Below are positions 37,895 through 49,096 of a stretch of DNA of 64,000 nt, in pieces. The notes under the pieces were generated by a model. That model worked only from the letters and a program-made list of their open reading frames with translations, ran no database searches and was not told the DNA's origin. Source of the DNA: Auanema rhodensis (taxonomy: Eukaryota; Nematoda; Chromadorea; Rhabditida; Rhabditidae). The stretch spans positions 5,580,001 to 5,644,000 of the forward strand of contig OZ059898.1 in the NCBI GenBank assembly GCA_964057225.1, given 5' to 3'. A program made the translations under genes and the position numbers. The number at the start of each line of letters is the position of its first letter. Within the stretch, counting starts at the first letter, position 1.

Positions 37895-40800
37895 ATGAGC
37901 GATCCCGGGAGGCCAACTTATACTGGTTCAAATCCTTCCGAAGAAGGTAATGGGGGAAAGCTTCCTCCCATTTCATTTTTTGCTTCTTCTTTACCGCCTT
38001 TGAAAACTGATATACCTGATTTATCATATTTCGGAAACACGTCTTCATATGCTTCCCCTAATAAGACATATCCTTCACCGGTTTGTTTTCAACCATATAT
38101 AATCATTTGTTAGTTTTTTTTTAAGCAAATAATGTGCTCTCCAGTAATATCATCTAATGTTTCTACCGGATACACTTCAGGGTTGAATCCAATCACTCCC
38201 AGAACGTTTGGTGGGGTTGAAGGTAATTTTTAAAGTCACATAAAGTAGGTATCTTTTTAATTATAGAGTTCGATTCTAAAACTTCTAAGACTAATATAAA
38301 TAGTTCTCAATCTTGTGCTAGTAACTCAAGCACTGCCCCAAATACTGGTCAAAGTTCACGCTTACCAACAATGAATAAAGAGGCACGCAGGGAGTTTGAA
38401 AGTATTAAATATTTTTTTAACTTATGGTAAAATAAATATTTGCAGGCGTTCCTAATTCTCCTCATTTGTTCTCATCGTCCTGCTTACCATCACCAAAATC
38501 TGTACCAAACGTATATAAAAAATAATACCAATTTTATCAAATTATTTTCAGTTGGGAGATGTTGCTCATGTTCGTTCTCTCGCTGACGATCATGATTATC
38601 AGCGTAGCAATCGTTCTGAAGAATCTCTCTTTAGTAATTATAAGGAACAAAAAGATCAAGAAGTAGCAATTTTTCATATTTTTCCAGAAATATTTCGTAT
38701 TTAAGGCTCTTGTTATACCTTCCTCAAAGTCTCTACTTATCCCTACTCCACAAAATTCAAAAGTGGAAGAGGATTTAACCAAAAAAAATTCGATACAAAC
38801 AGCCAAAGGCCATGGAAGCGTGTCTAATTTGAAGGATATCAATATTAGTCCTAAAGATGTTTGGAGTAAGGTTCCGCAACAAAACGCTATTCCTACGACG
38901 GTAGATAAGTTGATAATGGAACCCAAGCCGAAGGGTCCGCCACGAAAGCCAAAAAATTCTTCAGCAAGTGTACCTGTTTCTACCGCACCTGGTGAGGTTA
39001 AATGCTGTATATACATAATTTTGTAAATTTCTAGGTGATGATTTCCAACCTCACACTCCCATCAAATCTAAAGAGTCTAAGCAAAGCTTATTAGTCGATC
39101 TCCTGACTTCGGGAGAAGAAAGCTCAGCGCTTATAAATGGTGATATATCAATTAATCATTCATTTATTAATCTTTATAACTTCAAGATCCTTATAAAGCC
39201 ACTGTTGCTGATGGTCAAAAAGGTGATACATCAAAAATTCAAGATGCTATTAAAATAGCTGAAAACTCGAGGAAATTATCTTCGCAAAAGGTATACCTCT
39301 TGTGAATTGTTTTTATTTTCTTCTTTAATTTGTAGTCAAGAAATGATTTTCATGCTATCATTGAGCATAAACCGTTACCTCCTGTAGCTTCAACAAAAAA
39401 GCACACTATTTCTCCTGTGGTTCGTACGGTAATCCATATATATATATATATATATATTACTTTTAATGTTCAGACACCTTCGGCAACTGTTCCGAAATCA
39501 CCAGTAGCATTACATATGCCTATGGATAAAACTAATAAAAACATTCCCGTTGCTAACACTAGAAGCAACTTTATTAATCCCAGCAATAGAGTTAACCTTA
39601 ATACCAGGCCTTCAGAGCCTATTCAAGGACCACTACCTCGAGAACAGTTTAATATCACTCCCTTGGTATGAACATTAGTATTATATCATAGTTTTATTGC
39701 CTTTAGGTTCGTACGAGAATTCCTCCAACGAATCCAACTCACAGACCTGAATTATCTCAGAAACAATCAATTACTCCTAGTTCTCATGTTGGAGTTTCCA
39801 AGCATAATAATATAGACAATTCATGTTTCACAATATCGCCAGGAAATTCTCAGAAGCCTAATGACGTATGTTAGTCATATACTTTTTACAAATAATTTAT
39901 TTGATTCCAGCCGTCTTGGAATTTGCAACTGCATTCTAATGTTCAAATAAAGAAAGAAAAGGTTGGTGCAAATTTCTTATTGTTTCTATTTTGATTACAG
40001 GAGCTGGAAGCTGGAGATTTTTACAAATCTAGCATCCACGAACCACCAAAAGAGGAGGTTTTTGAACATAATTTAAAATATTTTATTTTCTTATTTACAG
40101 ATCGATAAAAAAAATAGCTTCAGAAATGAGACTAGTCCTATTATACCTGAACGATTGACTAAATTATTTCCGCAATCGAATGATTTAAATGATGAGGTTA
40201 ATATTAGTACCGTTAATGTATTTCTAAAGTTTTTTCCAGCCTATTAGTCGGAATAAAAAAGATGGTGTACTTTATAAAACAATAATTGACTATTTGGTGA
40301 AGGTATCTTGGCATGATCTCAATTTTTATAATAATGTTTCTTTTACAGGAAAATGAAGAATATAGAAGCGAGGTTGGAAGGTTACAAAATAAATTGAACA
40401 GTTTACAAGGAGAGATTACTTCTCTCATGAAAGAGTTGACGAAAATGATTAACGCATCGGATGATTCCGATACTAGTCAAGAGACTATCATCGATGAGCC
40501 CAAGCACCGAAGGTTTGAAAATATTTTTTTGTTTCTGATTTCTGATTTAAGAAAAACTAGTAGTAGGAGGAAGCGAAAATCGGAGAAATTAGAAAGTGCA
40601 GATATAAGCCGATCTGTATCACCGGATCCAACCTTTTCTAATTCTGAACGTAAATCTAAATCGAGGCGAAGAGCAGGCAACTCGAGGAACAAAAAGCCAT
40701 TTTCACGTCGAAGACCCGGTAAAGTTCAACCTACAACAAAAAAGAAGCAATCCTCTCCAACCATTGACGAAGAGGAAGTTGAAGAAACAAAATCCTCAGT

Positions 40801-41410
40801 AGAGCCTATTTTAAATACTGAAGAAATGTCCTCAACATTAGAATCGAAGGTATATATTAACTTTTTTCTACTCAACTACTGTCTATATTTTCTAGATTAA
40901 GCGTACAAGACAACGAAGGAAAGTCTCAGATGAAGGTGTACTTGGTGTATCAGAGGTATTTTTCGTAATGGTACAGATGTTTATCGAACATGGGCTTATT
41001 TCTAGCCGAAGAGACCCAGAAGACCAGTGCCAAAACAGCCGGAAAGTTTTAATGAAGATGGAATGTCAAGCAATATAAATAAACTTGACGATAGTTCCGT
41101 AACGTCTACTCATGAACTTGAAAAGGATGTATCAATAGATTCTACTGAAGGTATTGTTATCAATTAAAAATTTTCTAATATCGCAATATAGATCAACCAA
41201 AAACAAGAAGATCGAGTCGCCGTTCGGTGCGTAACAGATTCTTGAGTCCTATTGAAGATGCGTTTGCATATGAAAAAGCAGGTCCTTCTAAGGATGCTCC
41301 GAAACTATTGGATCAAGAGACTCGGCTAATTAAAGGTAAGATCATGTATTAGAGCATTAAGGTTAAAGTATTTTTCAGAGAGTTCTGTCTCTTCTGAAAG
41401 CAAGTCATAA
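37895..41410 (+). CDS. Long disordered nuclear-type protein with central coiled coil
   Basis: About 20 short exons in frame from MSDPGRPTYTGSNPSEEG (37895) to a TAA at 41408-41410. Most of the roughly 850 residues are Ser/Pro/Asn/Lys-rich and predicted disordered. One clear heptad region, YRSEVGRLQNKLNSLQ continuing to SLMKELTKM, is encoded at about 40.36-40.45 kb. After it come very basic stretches (SSRRKRKSEK, RRRAGNSRNKKP, FSRRRPGKVQ). The C-terminus has RTRQRRKVSDE and the motif TRRSSRRSVRNRF near 41.2 kb. The layout of a coiled coil followed by a basic C-terminal motif recalls shugoshin, but the coiled coil is internal rather than N-terminal, and I do not consider the match proved. Likely nuclear. 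Function not assigned. Confidence 0.7.
39436..39458. repeat. (AT)n microsatellite in an intron
   Basis: Uninterrupted AT dinucleotides inside a short intron of the disordered coiled-coil gene. Confidence 0.85.
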
Positions 41411-42016
41411 GCGAATCCGGAAACCGAGCTGACCATTTTTTTAATGTTACGGGTGCAACTAGTCTTCGCTAGTCTCACACTGTATTTATATTTCTTGTTA
41501 TTAGTTTCAAAGCAGTTTCAAATTTTTATCAACTACTTAGTACCTTGTGAATATTCTCTTACCATTACTCAATAATTCTTATATTGTATACATCATTCCA
41601 GTTTTTGCAGTTCCATATAATTATTTTTATCATTCGGAATGTTTTATTGCTAGGTTCTTCATTCTCGGTTACTGGTTGTATAGTTTGCAACAAGCATACT
41701 ATTATAGGATATTCTGATTCACTAATCATCTACTGTTTTATTTTTAGGCTTTATATGGTGTTAATAGGATCTCTCAAAACTTGTTATGTTTTCGCTTCCG
41801 GTCTGCATTTTGGTCACTTTTTAAAGTTGGTTGCATGTTCTCAAAATTCGCACAATTATCGAACCTTCGCGATTCCATCACAGCTGTCATATTATATGTA
41901 TAATGGATTCAAAATTCATTCCAAATTTATTGATTTAATTTGCTTATATGGTATATATGATCCATATTAATTCCTTGTCAGTTTTGTATGTTCTTTTTTT
42001 AAATGTAAAATCTAGG
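41411..42016. other. Intergenic region upstream of UNG
   Basis: 606 bp with a long open frame (41584-41970) that lacks any family signature and is likely chance. It ends with an AAATCTAG acceptor one base before the UNG start. Confidence 0.5.
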
Positions 42017-43123
42017 ATGTCTTCTCCTTCTGTCAAAATTCCTGAAATGTTTCTGCGTGCCATGAAAAGACGTAATGATAATACTACATCTTGTGCTACC
42101 TCGAATAAGAAAGATAGTGATGAAACTAGTGCTAAGGTTTTTCGTTAAAAATAATCAATAGTTCAACGATTACTTTCAGATGTCCAAACCCAATCCTGAA
42201 TCTGCCGAAACTAAAGAAAATTTATACAAATCCGCTCTTCCTGTCATTAATAACAGCGGTGCTTTTAGTTTGAGACGCTTACTTACTGAACATAGTTGGC
42301 TTGAAAAGTTGGGTACTGAATTTGACAAAAAATATATGAAAGATATTGAAACTTTTCTTCAAAAACAATACGAGAAGGTTGTGTGCTGCAAATTGAATTG
42401 AGCATAGAAAATGTTCATATTTTTAGAATGTCAAAATTTTTCCTCCAAAAGAAGAAATTTTTTCGGTGTTTAACATAGTTCCTTTGAAATCGGTTCGTGT
42501 TGTAGTTATTGGCCAAGATCCTTACCATAATGATGGTCAGGCTCATGGCCTTTCATTTTCTGTCAAGAAAGGTGTAGCTTGTCCTCCATCTTTAAAAAAT
42601 ATTTATAAGGTTTTCTATACTTAGCTGCTAATGTAGTTGTATGTTTATAGGAATTAGCGAATGATATTCCCGGATTCACTGCTCCAAACCATGGCTTTCT
42701 TGTAGGTTGGGCTAAACAGGGGGTCTTTATGCTCAATGCTTCATTAACCGTTGAGTTCGTTTGACACCCTCCATGGAAGTTTGGAAATAATTGTTCAGAG
42801 CTCACAAAGCAAATTCCCATGCTAATATTGGTTGGCAGAAGTTCACGGATCACGTCATCAAGACTATTTCTAATGAGACTAGTGGAGTGGTTTTTCTTCT
42901 CTGGGGTGCATTTGCACAGAAGAAAGATATTCTTGTCGATTCTAAGAAACATGCGGTTGTTAAGGTTAGAAATTAAATCAATCTGATGATTTGTTTTTAC
43001 TTTCAGACTGCTCATCCTTCACCTTTATCTGCTACTAAATGGTGGGGTTGTAAATGCTTCTCTAAAACGAATACTCATTTGGAAAGTTTTAATAAAAAAC
43101 CAATCGATTGGAATGATCTATAG
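42017..43123 (+). CDS. ung-1: Uracil-DNA glycosylase (family 1, UNG)
   Basis: Removes uracil from DNA at the start of base excision repair. The N-terminal part ([19 protein letters not shown]) is basic and short, as in nuclear forms. The catalytic domain starts near [17 protein letters not shown]. Key motifs: [22 protein letters not shown] (water-activating Asp in GQDPYH), [38 protein letters not shown] and the leucine-loop motif TAHPSPLSA with its His. The exon junction near 42760 uses a GTTCGT donor and gives LTV-E-AHKANSH; the family usually has R where E appears. Ends [10 protein letters not shown] with TAG at 43121-43123. All catalytic residues are intact. It is followed after 193 bp by a same-strand gene. 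Confidence 0.95.
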
Positions 43124-43316
43124 ATATATTTACTTTTTTTTTCTTTTGAAAGGTCTCATATTGTCATATTACTCAGGTCTTATGCACCATATCATGTACT
43201 GTATATGCATATCTCGAATAAGAAGAATCTGTATCTTAGTTTTTGGTTGAAAATGGTTCTGACCACTTTCTATTTTTGTCATTAAATTGCCAATAGTTGA
43301 CATAAATTTAGTACCA

Positions 43317-44833
43317 ATGATTACCAGGCCGGGAGGGAACCAAATGCTACAATCAAACCAAAGAATGCTCGGAGTTCCCTCGTCAAATGCTAGACGACCG
43401 TTTGCTTGTGCGGAATGTAATAAGAATTTCAAAACCAGAGTAAATTCGATTTTTTTGTATCAATTTTACTTATAAGGCAATGAGGTTTAGACAGATCTTA
43501 TATGGCATGCCGAAGCTTGTTTGATTGAAGCTTTTGAAAATGAAGCTTTATCTGTGTTATCTGATGTTTCTGTAGTTCGACCTAGGATAGGTCTTGGTGG
43601 TTTAAAAACAGCAACACCTGTAGGAATTACTGTAAAAGTGAGCAAAATCTTAAATCTTTTTTTGTGATCCTTGTATTTCTTTTAAAGTCATTTGATGCTC
43701 ATCCTCGACAGCAATGGATCAAAATGAAGGTTGGATCCAGCACTGATCGTCCTGATCTCGTTCCGGCATCGAAAGACGATGAAAATGATTATGAAAGGTT
43801 CAGAACATACCCTGATTTGATGTTTATTCATTGTTTTGTTTAGATCAATGACTTACTCTGAGCCACAAACTATAGAAGGTCCTGGTGGTATTCAGCTCAT
43901 GGTAACTGTGGAAAAAGAAAAGGTTAAAAGAAATGGGTTGAAACCTACCTTTGTTTATGATATAGGATACTGATGGCCCACCAGTATTAGATCCTGAAAT
44001 AGCAGAAATATCAATGGATCAAGCGGAGACTGAGGAAGAAACTAACGTGGATGAATTGGAAGGTAAGTTAAGAGTATTAATCATACCTTATTATATTGGT
44101 TTAGAATATACTCCGATGCCTTCTTCCTTTTCGGGAATGCATTCCAATCCAACTCAGGTTATAGGAGCATTGGCGAATGCTAATGACGATCCATATAAAC
44201 CAAAAATGGAATGCCCAACATGTGGTTTAGTATGTATATTTTAAATTACTGTTCTGAATAGTATCTTTAGATTCTGTATAGGCATAACTTTGCTACACAC
44301 TATAGAATACACACAGGAGAATTGCCGTTTGCTTGTGCCTATTGTCCTAAGCGTTTTAGGTTTTATACTTGTTTTTAATACCTTAATTCTAGTTTAATAA
44401 CAGGACAACTTCTTCACTAAAAGTGCACACACGAGCTCATACGGGAGAGAAACCTTATAATTGTCCAACTTGTTCTTATGCTACAATAACAAAACGGAAT
44501 CTCGATCGTCATGTATATCATCATCATGTTAAAACTCCAATTATTAAAGGACCTGTAACAAGGAGGAGCCGGTATATAGTTTACCCTAAATCCTTATTTT
44601 ATTTTTTGATAGGTATCGAGAATCGGAAGATGTTGAATGGATAGATATGAGTACATCAAGCTATACGAAAGATGATCATCAATATCAAGAGGACCAGTTA
44701 ATAGAAGAAGTTTTTGTTTCAATTAATTTTCCCACAAACTTAAATTATTCAGATTAAAAACCGAATTATTGAAAGAGGTACCGAAAAAGAAAAGATGATG
44801 AAGGAAAGTGGACTTAGTAGCAAGCATCGTTAA
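43317..44833 (+). CDS. C2H2 zinc-finger protein (four fingers)
   Basis: Likely DNA-binding regulator. The start MITRPGGNQML follows an AAATTTAG acceptor; an in-frame Met at 43287 is possible but lies before the acceptor. Finger 1 near the N-terminus is CAECNKNFKTRTDLIWH, with HX4C spacing to the last ligand (C2HC type). A long linker (about 43.5-44.2 kb) is acidic in its second half. Three C-terminal fingers follow: CPTCGLILYRHNFATHYRIH, CAYCPKRFRTTSSLKVHTRAH with TGEKP linkers, and CPTCSYATITKRNLDRHVYHHH. The acidic/basic tail ends ESGLSSKHR. TAA at 44831-44833. The middle fingers have proper ligand spacing. No orthologue can be named. Its place between UNG and TOP3A suggests co-transcription. 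Confidence 0.85.
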
Positions 44834-45027
44834 TACTGGATCTGATGTGTGTACAAAATCTAATTTTACTCTTTGTTCCAAAAACTCAATTTATTTTACC
44901 TGATGATATTTGTATATATGTTGTGAAATAATATTATTTAAAACGATAAAAACAGTTTTCCTGTGTTTATTACACAGCATATTGGTTAAAAGGTTTAAAA
45001 TTTATATAATATTTCGTTTGATAGATT

Positions 45028-48000
45028 ATGAAAAGAATATTATTTGTGGCCGAGAAGAATGATGTAGCTAAAGGGGTTGCCGCCATTCTCTCGAGGGGTG
45101 AAGCTATTATTTAAAAATGCTTTTAATTTTTTGTAAGTAGGTCAAATGACAAGAAGAGAGGGCCGTTCAAAATTCAATAAGATTTACGAGCTTCATGCAA
45201 ATATATTGGGTCAAGTTTGTAGGGCTTTTGGTTTTTTTGATGAATTTGTCTAACTCAGCAAGCCCGATTATCGATAACCAGTGTGTCAGGACATTTAATG
45301 GAGTGGCAATTTGGACCAGAAATGAAAGATTGGCAGGTTTTTTCATCGGTAAAAATTTTAAAATATCTGAAGCTGAGCGTTTTAGAATGTTCCTATCGGC
45401 ACGCTATTCGAAGCCCCGATACATCACCTTGTAAATGAAAATATGAAAGCTATTGCTCAAACTTTACAGTAAGAGTAGACTAGAAGCATTTTCTGTTATA
45501 TTATGCTTACAGAGAAGAAGCTCGAAAATGTGATGTCTTAGTTATATGGACAGATTGTGATCGTGAAGGTGAGAACATCGGAGCCGAAATTGTGAAAACA
45601 TGCATGTCGACAAATAAGCATCTCGATATTTTTCGGGCGAAGTATATATATGTACAGGCTTTGCTAACCTAATATGTTTAGATTTTCTGAAATCACCCCT
45701 CAAGCAATTGAAAATGCTACAAGAAATTTAGCTAGATTAGATAAAAAAATTGCTGATGCAGTTGATTGCAGACAGGAATTAGATCTTCGAATTGGTAAAG
45801 GTTTCAACTCAATTTTTTAAGTGTTGAAATTCATTTAGGAGCTGCTTTTACAAGACTTCAAACTTTACATTTAAGGCAAAAATTTGCTCACATACTAGGA
45901 GAGAGTTCGTTTACATGTTCCTTCAAATTATTTTCATTTAATTTGCAGACAAACAAGTGATCAGTTATGGAAGTTGTCAATTCCCAACATTAGGATTTGT
46001 AGTGGAACGGTATAAAGCTATTCAAGATTTTATTACAGAAGCATTTTGGAAATTATCTGTTGAACATACGAGAGGTGGTCTTAAGGTAAGAAGGCTTTAA
46101 AGCAATTATAAAACCTTTTTTTGTAGGCTGATTTTCACTGGAACAGGAATCGTCTCTTTGATCGTGATGTTATAAATGTTTGTTCTAATTTCTAAAAGAT
46201 AGTACAAGATATGTTTTTAGGTTATATATGATGAGTGTCGTGAGGTTTCAACAGCCAAAATTGAAAAAATTGAAAAAAAGCCTAAATCTAGATATAGACC
46301 ATATGTAGAGTTTTCTTTAATATTTTTAAAATGAAATAGTTCTAGGCTCTTGATACAGTAGAAATGGAAAAGTTGGCCGTACGAAAGTTAAAGATGAGTG
46401 CTAAGACTGCGATGGGTATTGCCGAGAAACTTTATAGTAAAGGATGGATATCATATCCCAGGTTCCCTTTTTTCTATCTCACGGAACTCATTCTAATTAT
46501 AGAACTGAAACCAACAAGTTCCCTCCAGATATTAATCTACAATCATTGGTTCAGATGCAGGTACCTTCCAGTGACTGGGGGGCTTTTGCTTCAGAAGTAT
46601 GTTAATATACCATTCTTTCAAGAAATTTCAATTTTTACAGATTCTGGATAATGTGCCTTCACCACGTAATGGAAATAAAAGTGACGAAGCTCACCCTCCT
46701 ATTCACCCTTTAAAATTTGCTACGAGGTTTAACTTTATGTTCATTGACAGTTTGTTGAAACAGCTTAGTCTAGAAGTCAACTAGAAGGAAACGATTGGAG
46801 ATTATATGAACTAGTTGTCAGACATTTTTTAGCTTGTGTGTCTTGGGATGCAAAAGGATTTGAGACTAAATGCGAGGTAAGCTAATGTCATGTGCCATAT
46901 ATAAAATTTTTTTTTAGCTCAAGGTGGGCTCAGAATATTTTACTGCTACTGGTCTTCAAGTTCATGATTTAGGTTGGAAGTCAATTGGTTTTAATTTATC
47001 TCTTATTTTAAGGTTATATGAGAGTATATGTTTACGACAAATGGAGTGATAAAACCATACCTAATTACGTCGAAGGTGAGCAAATCACTGATTATTTACT
47101 TAAAATATTGGACGGGACAACTGAACCCCCACAACTTCTTAATGAAGGTATGGTTTTTTTATAAATATTATGTATGAACGAGAAATGCCCTAGCTGACTT
47201 GATTGCTCTGATGGACAAATTCGGCATAGGAACTGATGCAACACATGCTGAACATATTGAGAAAATAAAAGTTTATCAAGATTATTCTTTAATTTCAATA
47301 TTTTGTTTTCTTAGGAACGACAATATGTGGGAGTTCGCGATGATGGCCGATTCATTCCAGGTTTTCTAGGTTTAGCTCTTGTTGATGGATACGATGAAAT
47401 GGGTATTTTTTTATTTTGGCATGAATAGATTATTTAAAATAATGTTACAGGCTATGCTATGAGTAAACCTCAATTACGTGCTGACTTAGAAAGACAATTA
47501 CTGGTTATTAATAAGTTGAATAGGAAAAGCATAATCTTTGAAATTAAGGAAATTTGTGCTGGACGAAAATCCCGCCATGAAGTCATTACTGAGCAGAAAA
47601 GTAAATATAAAAGAATTTTTGAACACGCTGAAGCTCATGTTACTCTTCTCTCGTCCGCTTTATCTAAGTTGTACTTTTAGATTTTACTGGTTTTCATTAA
47701 GTACCATTTAGATACCTAAATAATAATCCTAATGCTGCTACTGCTATTGCCACTTCGGGTTCAAGTAGAGGAAGACCTACTGAAAGAGGGCGAGGTCGAG
47801 GAAGAGGTGGAACTAGAGCTCCAGAAGTCGCTCAGGTTTTTCAGAGCGTTATAATACAGTTCTACTTGCATTTTAGATTCCTAATCACAATCTCCCTCCC
47901 GCGAGGCCTAGAGGTCGGCCAAAGACAAGAGGTGCAACTACAGTACCGGCAACCGTTGGAAATGGCATGGGGAGAGGAAGAGGTATTTGTGGTTTTTAAT

Positions 48001-48206
48001 TTGATTATGGAATTAGCTGTTTAGCTGTCGTTCCTGGACAACAACCCTTGGCTTTGACAGGAGGAGCTAAGACTTGTACTTGTGGCTTGGAAGCAGTCCA
48101 AAAAACTGTAAATAAAGAAGGTTCCAACAAAGGAAGACAGTTTTGGTCTTGCCCTAAGCCTTTCGGACAGGCAGATAAATGTAATTTCTTTGAATGGGCT
48201 AATTGA
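45028..48206 (+). CDS. top-3: DNA topoisomerase III alpha
   Basis: Type IA topoisomerase that works with BLM/RecQ helicases to dissolve recombination intermediates. The TOPRIM domain starts at once: MKRILFVAEKNDVAKGVA, with SVSGHLMEWQF and WTDCDREGENIG carrying the acidic metal ligands. Active-site region: KLYSKGWISYPRTETN, with the catalytic Tyr just before an intron near 46460. Later blocks: VPSPRNGNKSDEAHPPIHP, DLIALMDKFGIGTDATHAEHI and GYAMSKPQLRADLE. The C-terminus has an Arg-Gly-rich linker (GRGRGRGGTR, about 47.8 kb) and one GRF zinc finger, TCTCGLEAVQKTVN with GRQFWSCPKP and CNFFEWAN. I saw no C4-type zinc fingers between the catalytic core and the RG linker, which human TOP3A has. 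TGA at 48204-48206. Starts 195 bp after the zinc-finger gene. Confidence 0.95.
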
Positions 48207-49096
48207 AAAGACCTTAAATAGTTTTATGAATTTCATGATATCTTGTGAATGTTGATCTCGTATCTCATTAACCTGAACGGGCTAATAATTCTAATAAAAA
48301 TACGTTTCGATAATTGTTGATTTTGTTCTGCATAAATGAATAATCAGATTTCAAAAAAGTTCTTTCATCGAAAATCTAGATCTGGGCGTGGTCCTTTTAT
48401 ATTTGTCTAGAGAGATACCAGTCCAATCAAATTGAACAAGAAAAGTGAGGGTAGAATTTCTTCAATACTAACTGTTTGTTCTTTTGATTATGCATCAGAA
48501 GTCCCTTTCTTTTCTTTAGGCCTTATTATTACGATGCTCATTTCTTTTTGGATAATTTAACTTTAATTATGAAAATATTTACTTCCAACTGTCATTTTTG
48601 ATTCGCAAGAATCACATCATCATGAGTTACATATTTGATTTAAAAAAAAACATCCTTATCATGCCGTTATACGGGAACGGTTTTTTGTGAAAATAATAAT
48701 ATTGTTCGTACTTAAATGAGAGTATGTGGTGAAACTAAGAATGCTTCACTTATCATATTGTACAATAGAAACTTTATCTTTAATACCTGCCTATATTTGT
48801 ATAGTGAGAACTACATATTCAATCGATAATGACTGGCCTTGTGGTATTATTCAACCTTGGTCATACTCAATGTGATCTTTTATTGTCATACCTCTTTTCT
48901 ACTTTTACTTGTTAAATGCTATTCTAAATTGTGGTATTATAAGTTGGTAATAGTATCTTTTGAATTTTATTTTTTCTTTCTTTATTTCAAAATTTTGAGT
49001 TCTGTAGTTTCGATTTATTTTAATGTTCAAAATACATGTGTATATTACTATTTTTTAATGATTTTAACGTTTTCATGATTTTCAGTTGAGTGAAAT
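48207..49096. other. Intergenic region upstream of the PCM1-like gene
   Basis: 890 bp, T-rich toward its 3' end. A GATTTTCAG acceptor at about 49085 precedes the next start codon by 11 nt. No coding feature recognised. Confidence 0.5.

Noticed and set aside
41584-41970. 128-codon plus-strand open frame between the coiled-coil gene and UNG
   Set aside because: No family motifs, hydrophobic random-like composition and AT-rich UTR-like context.
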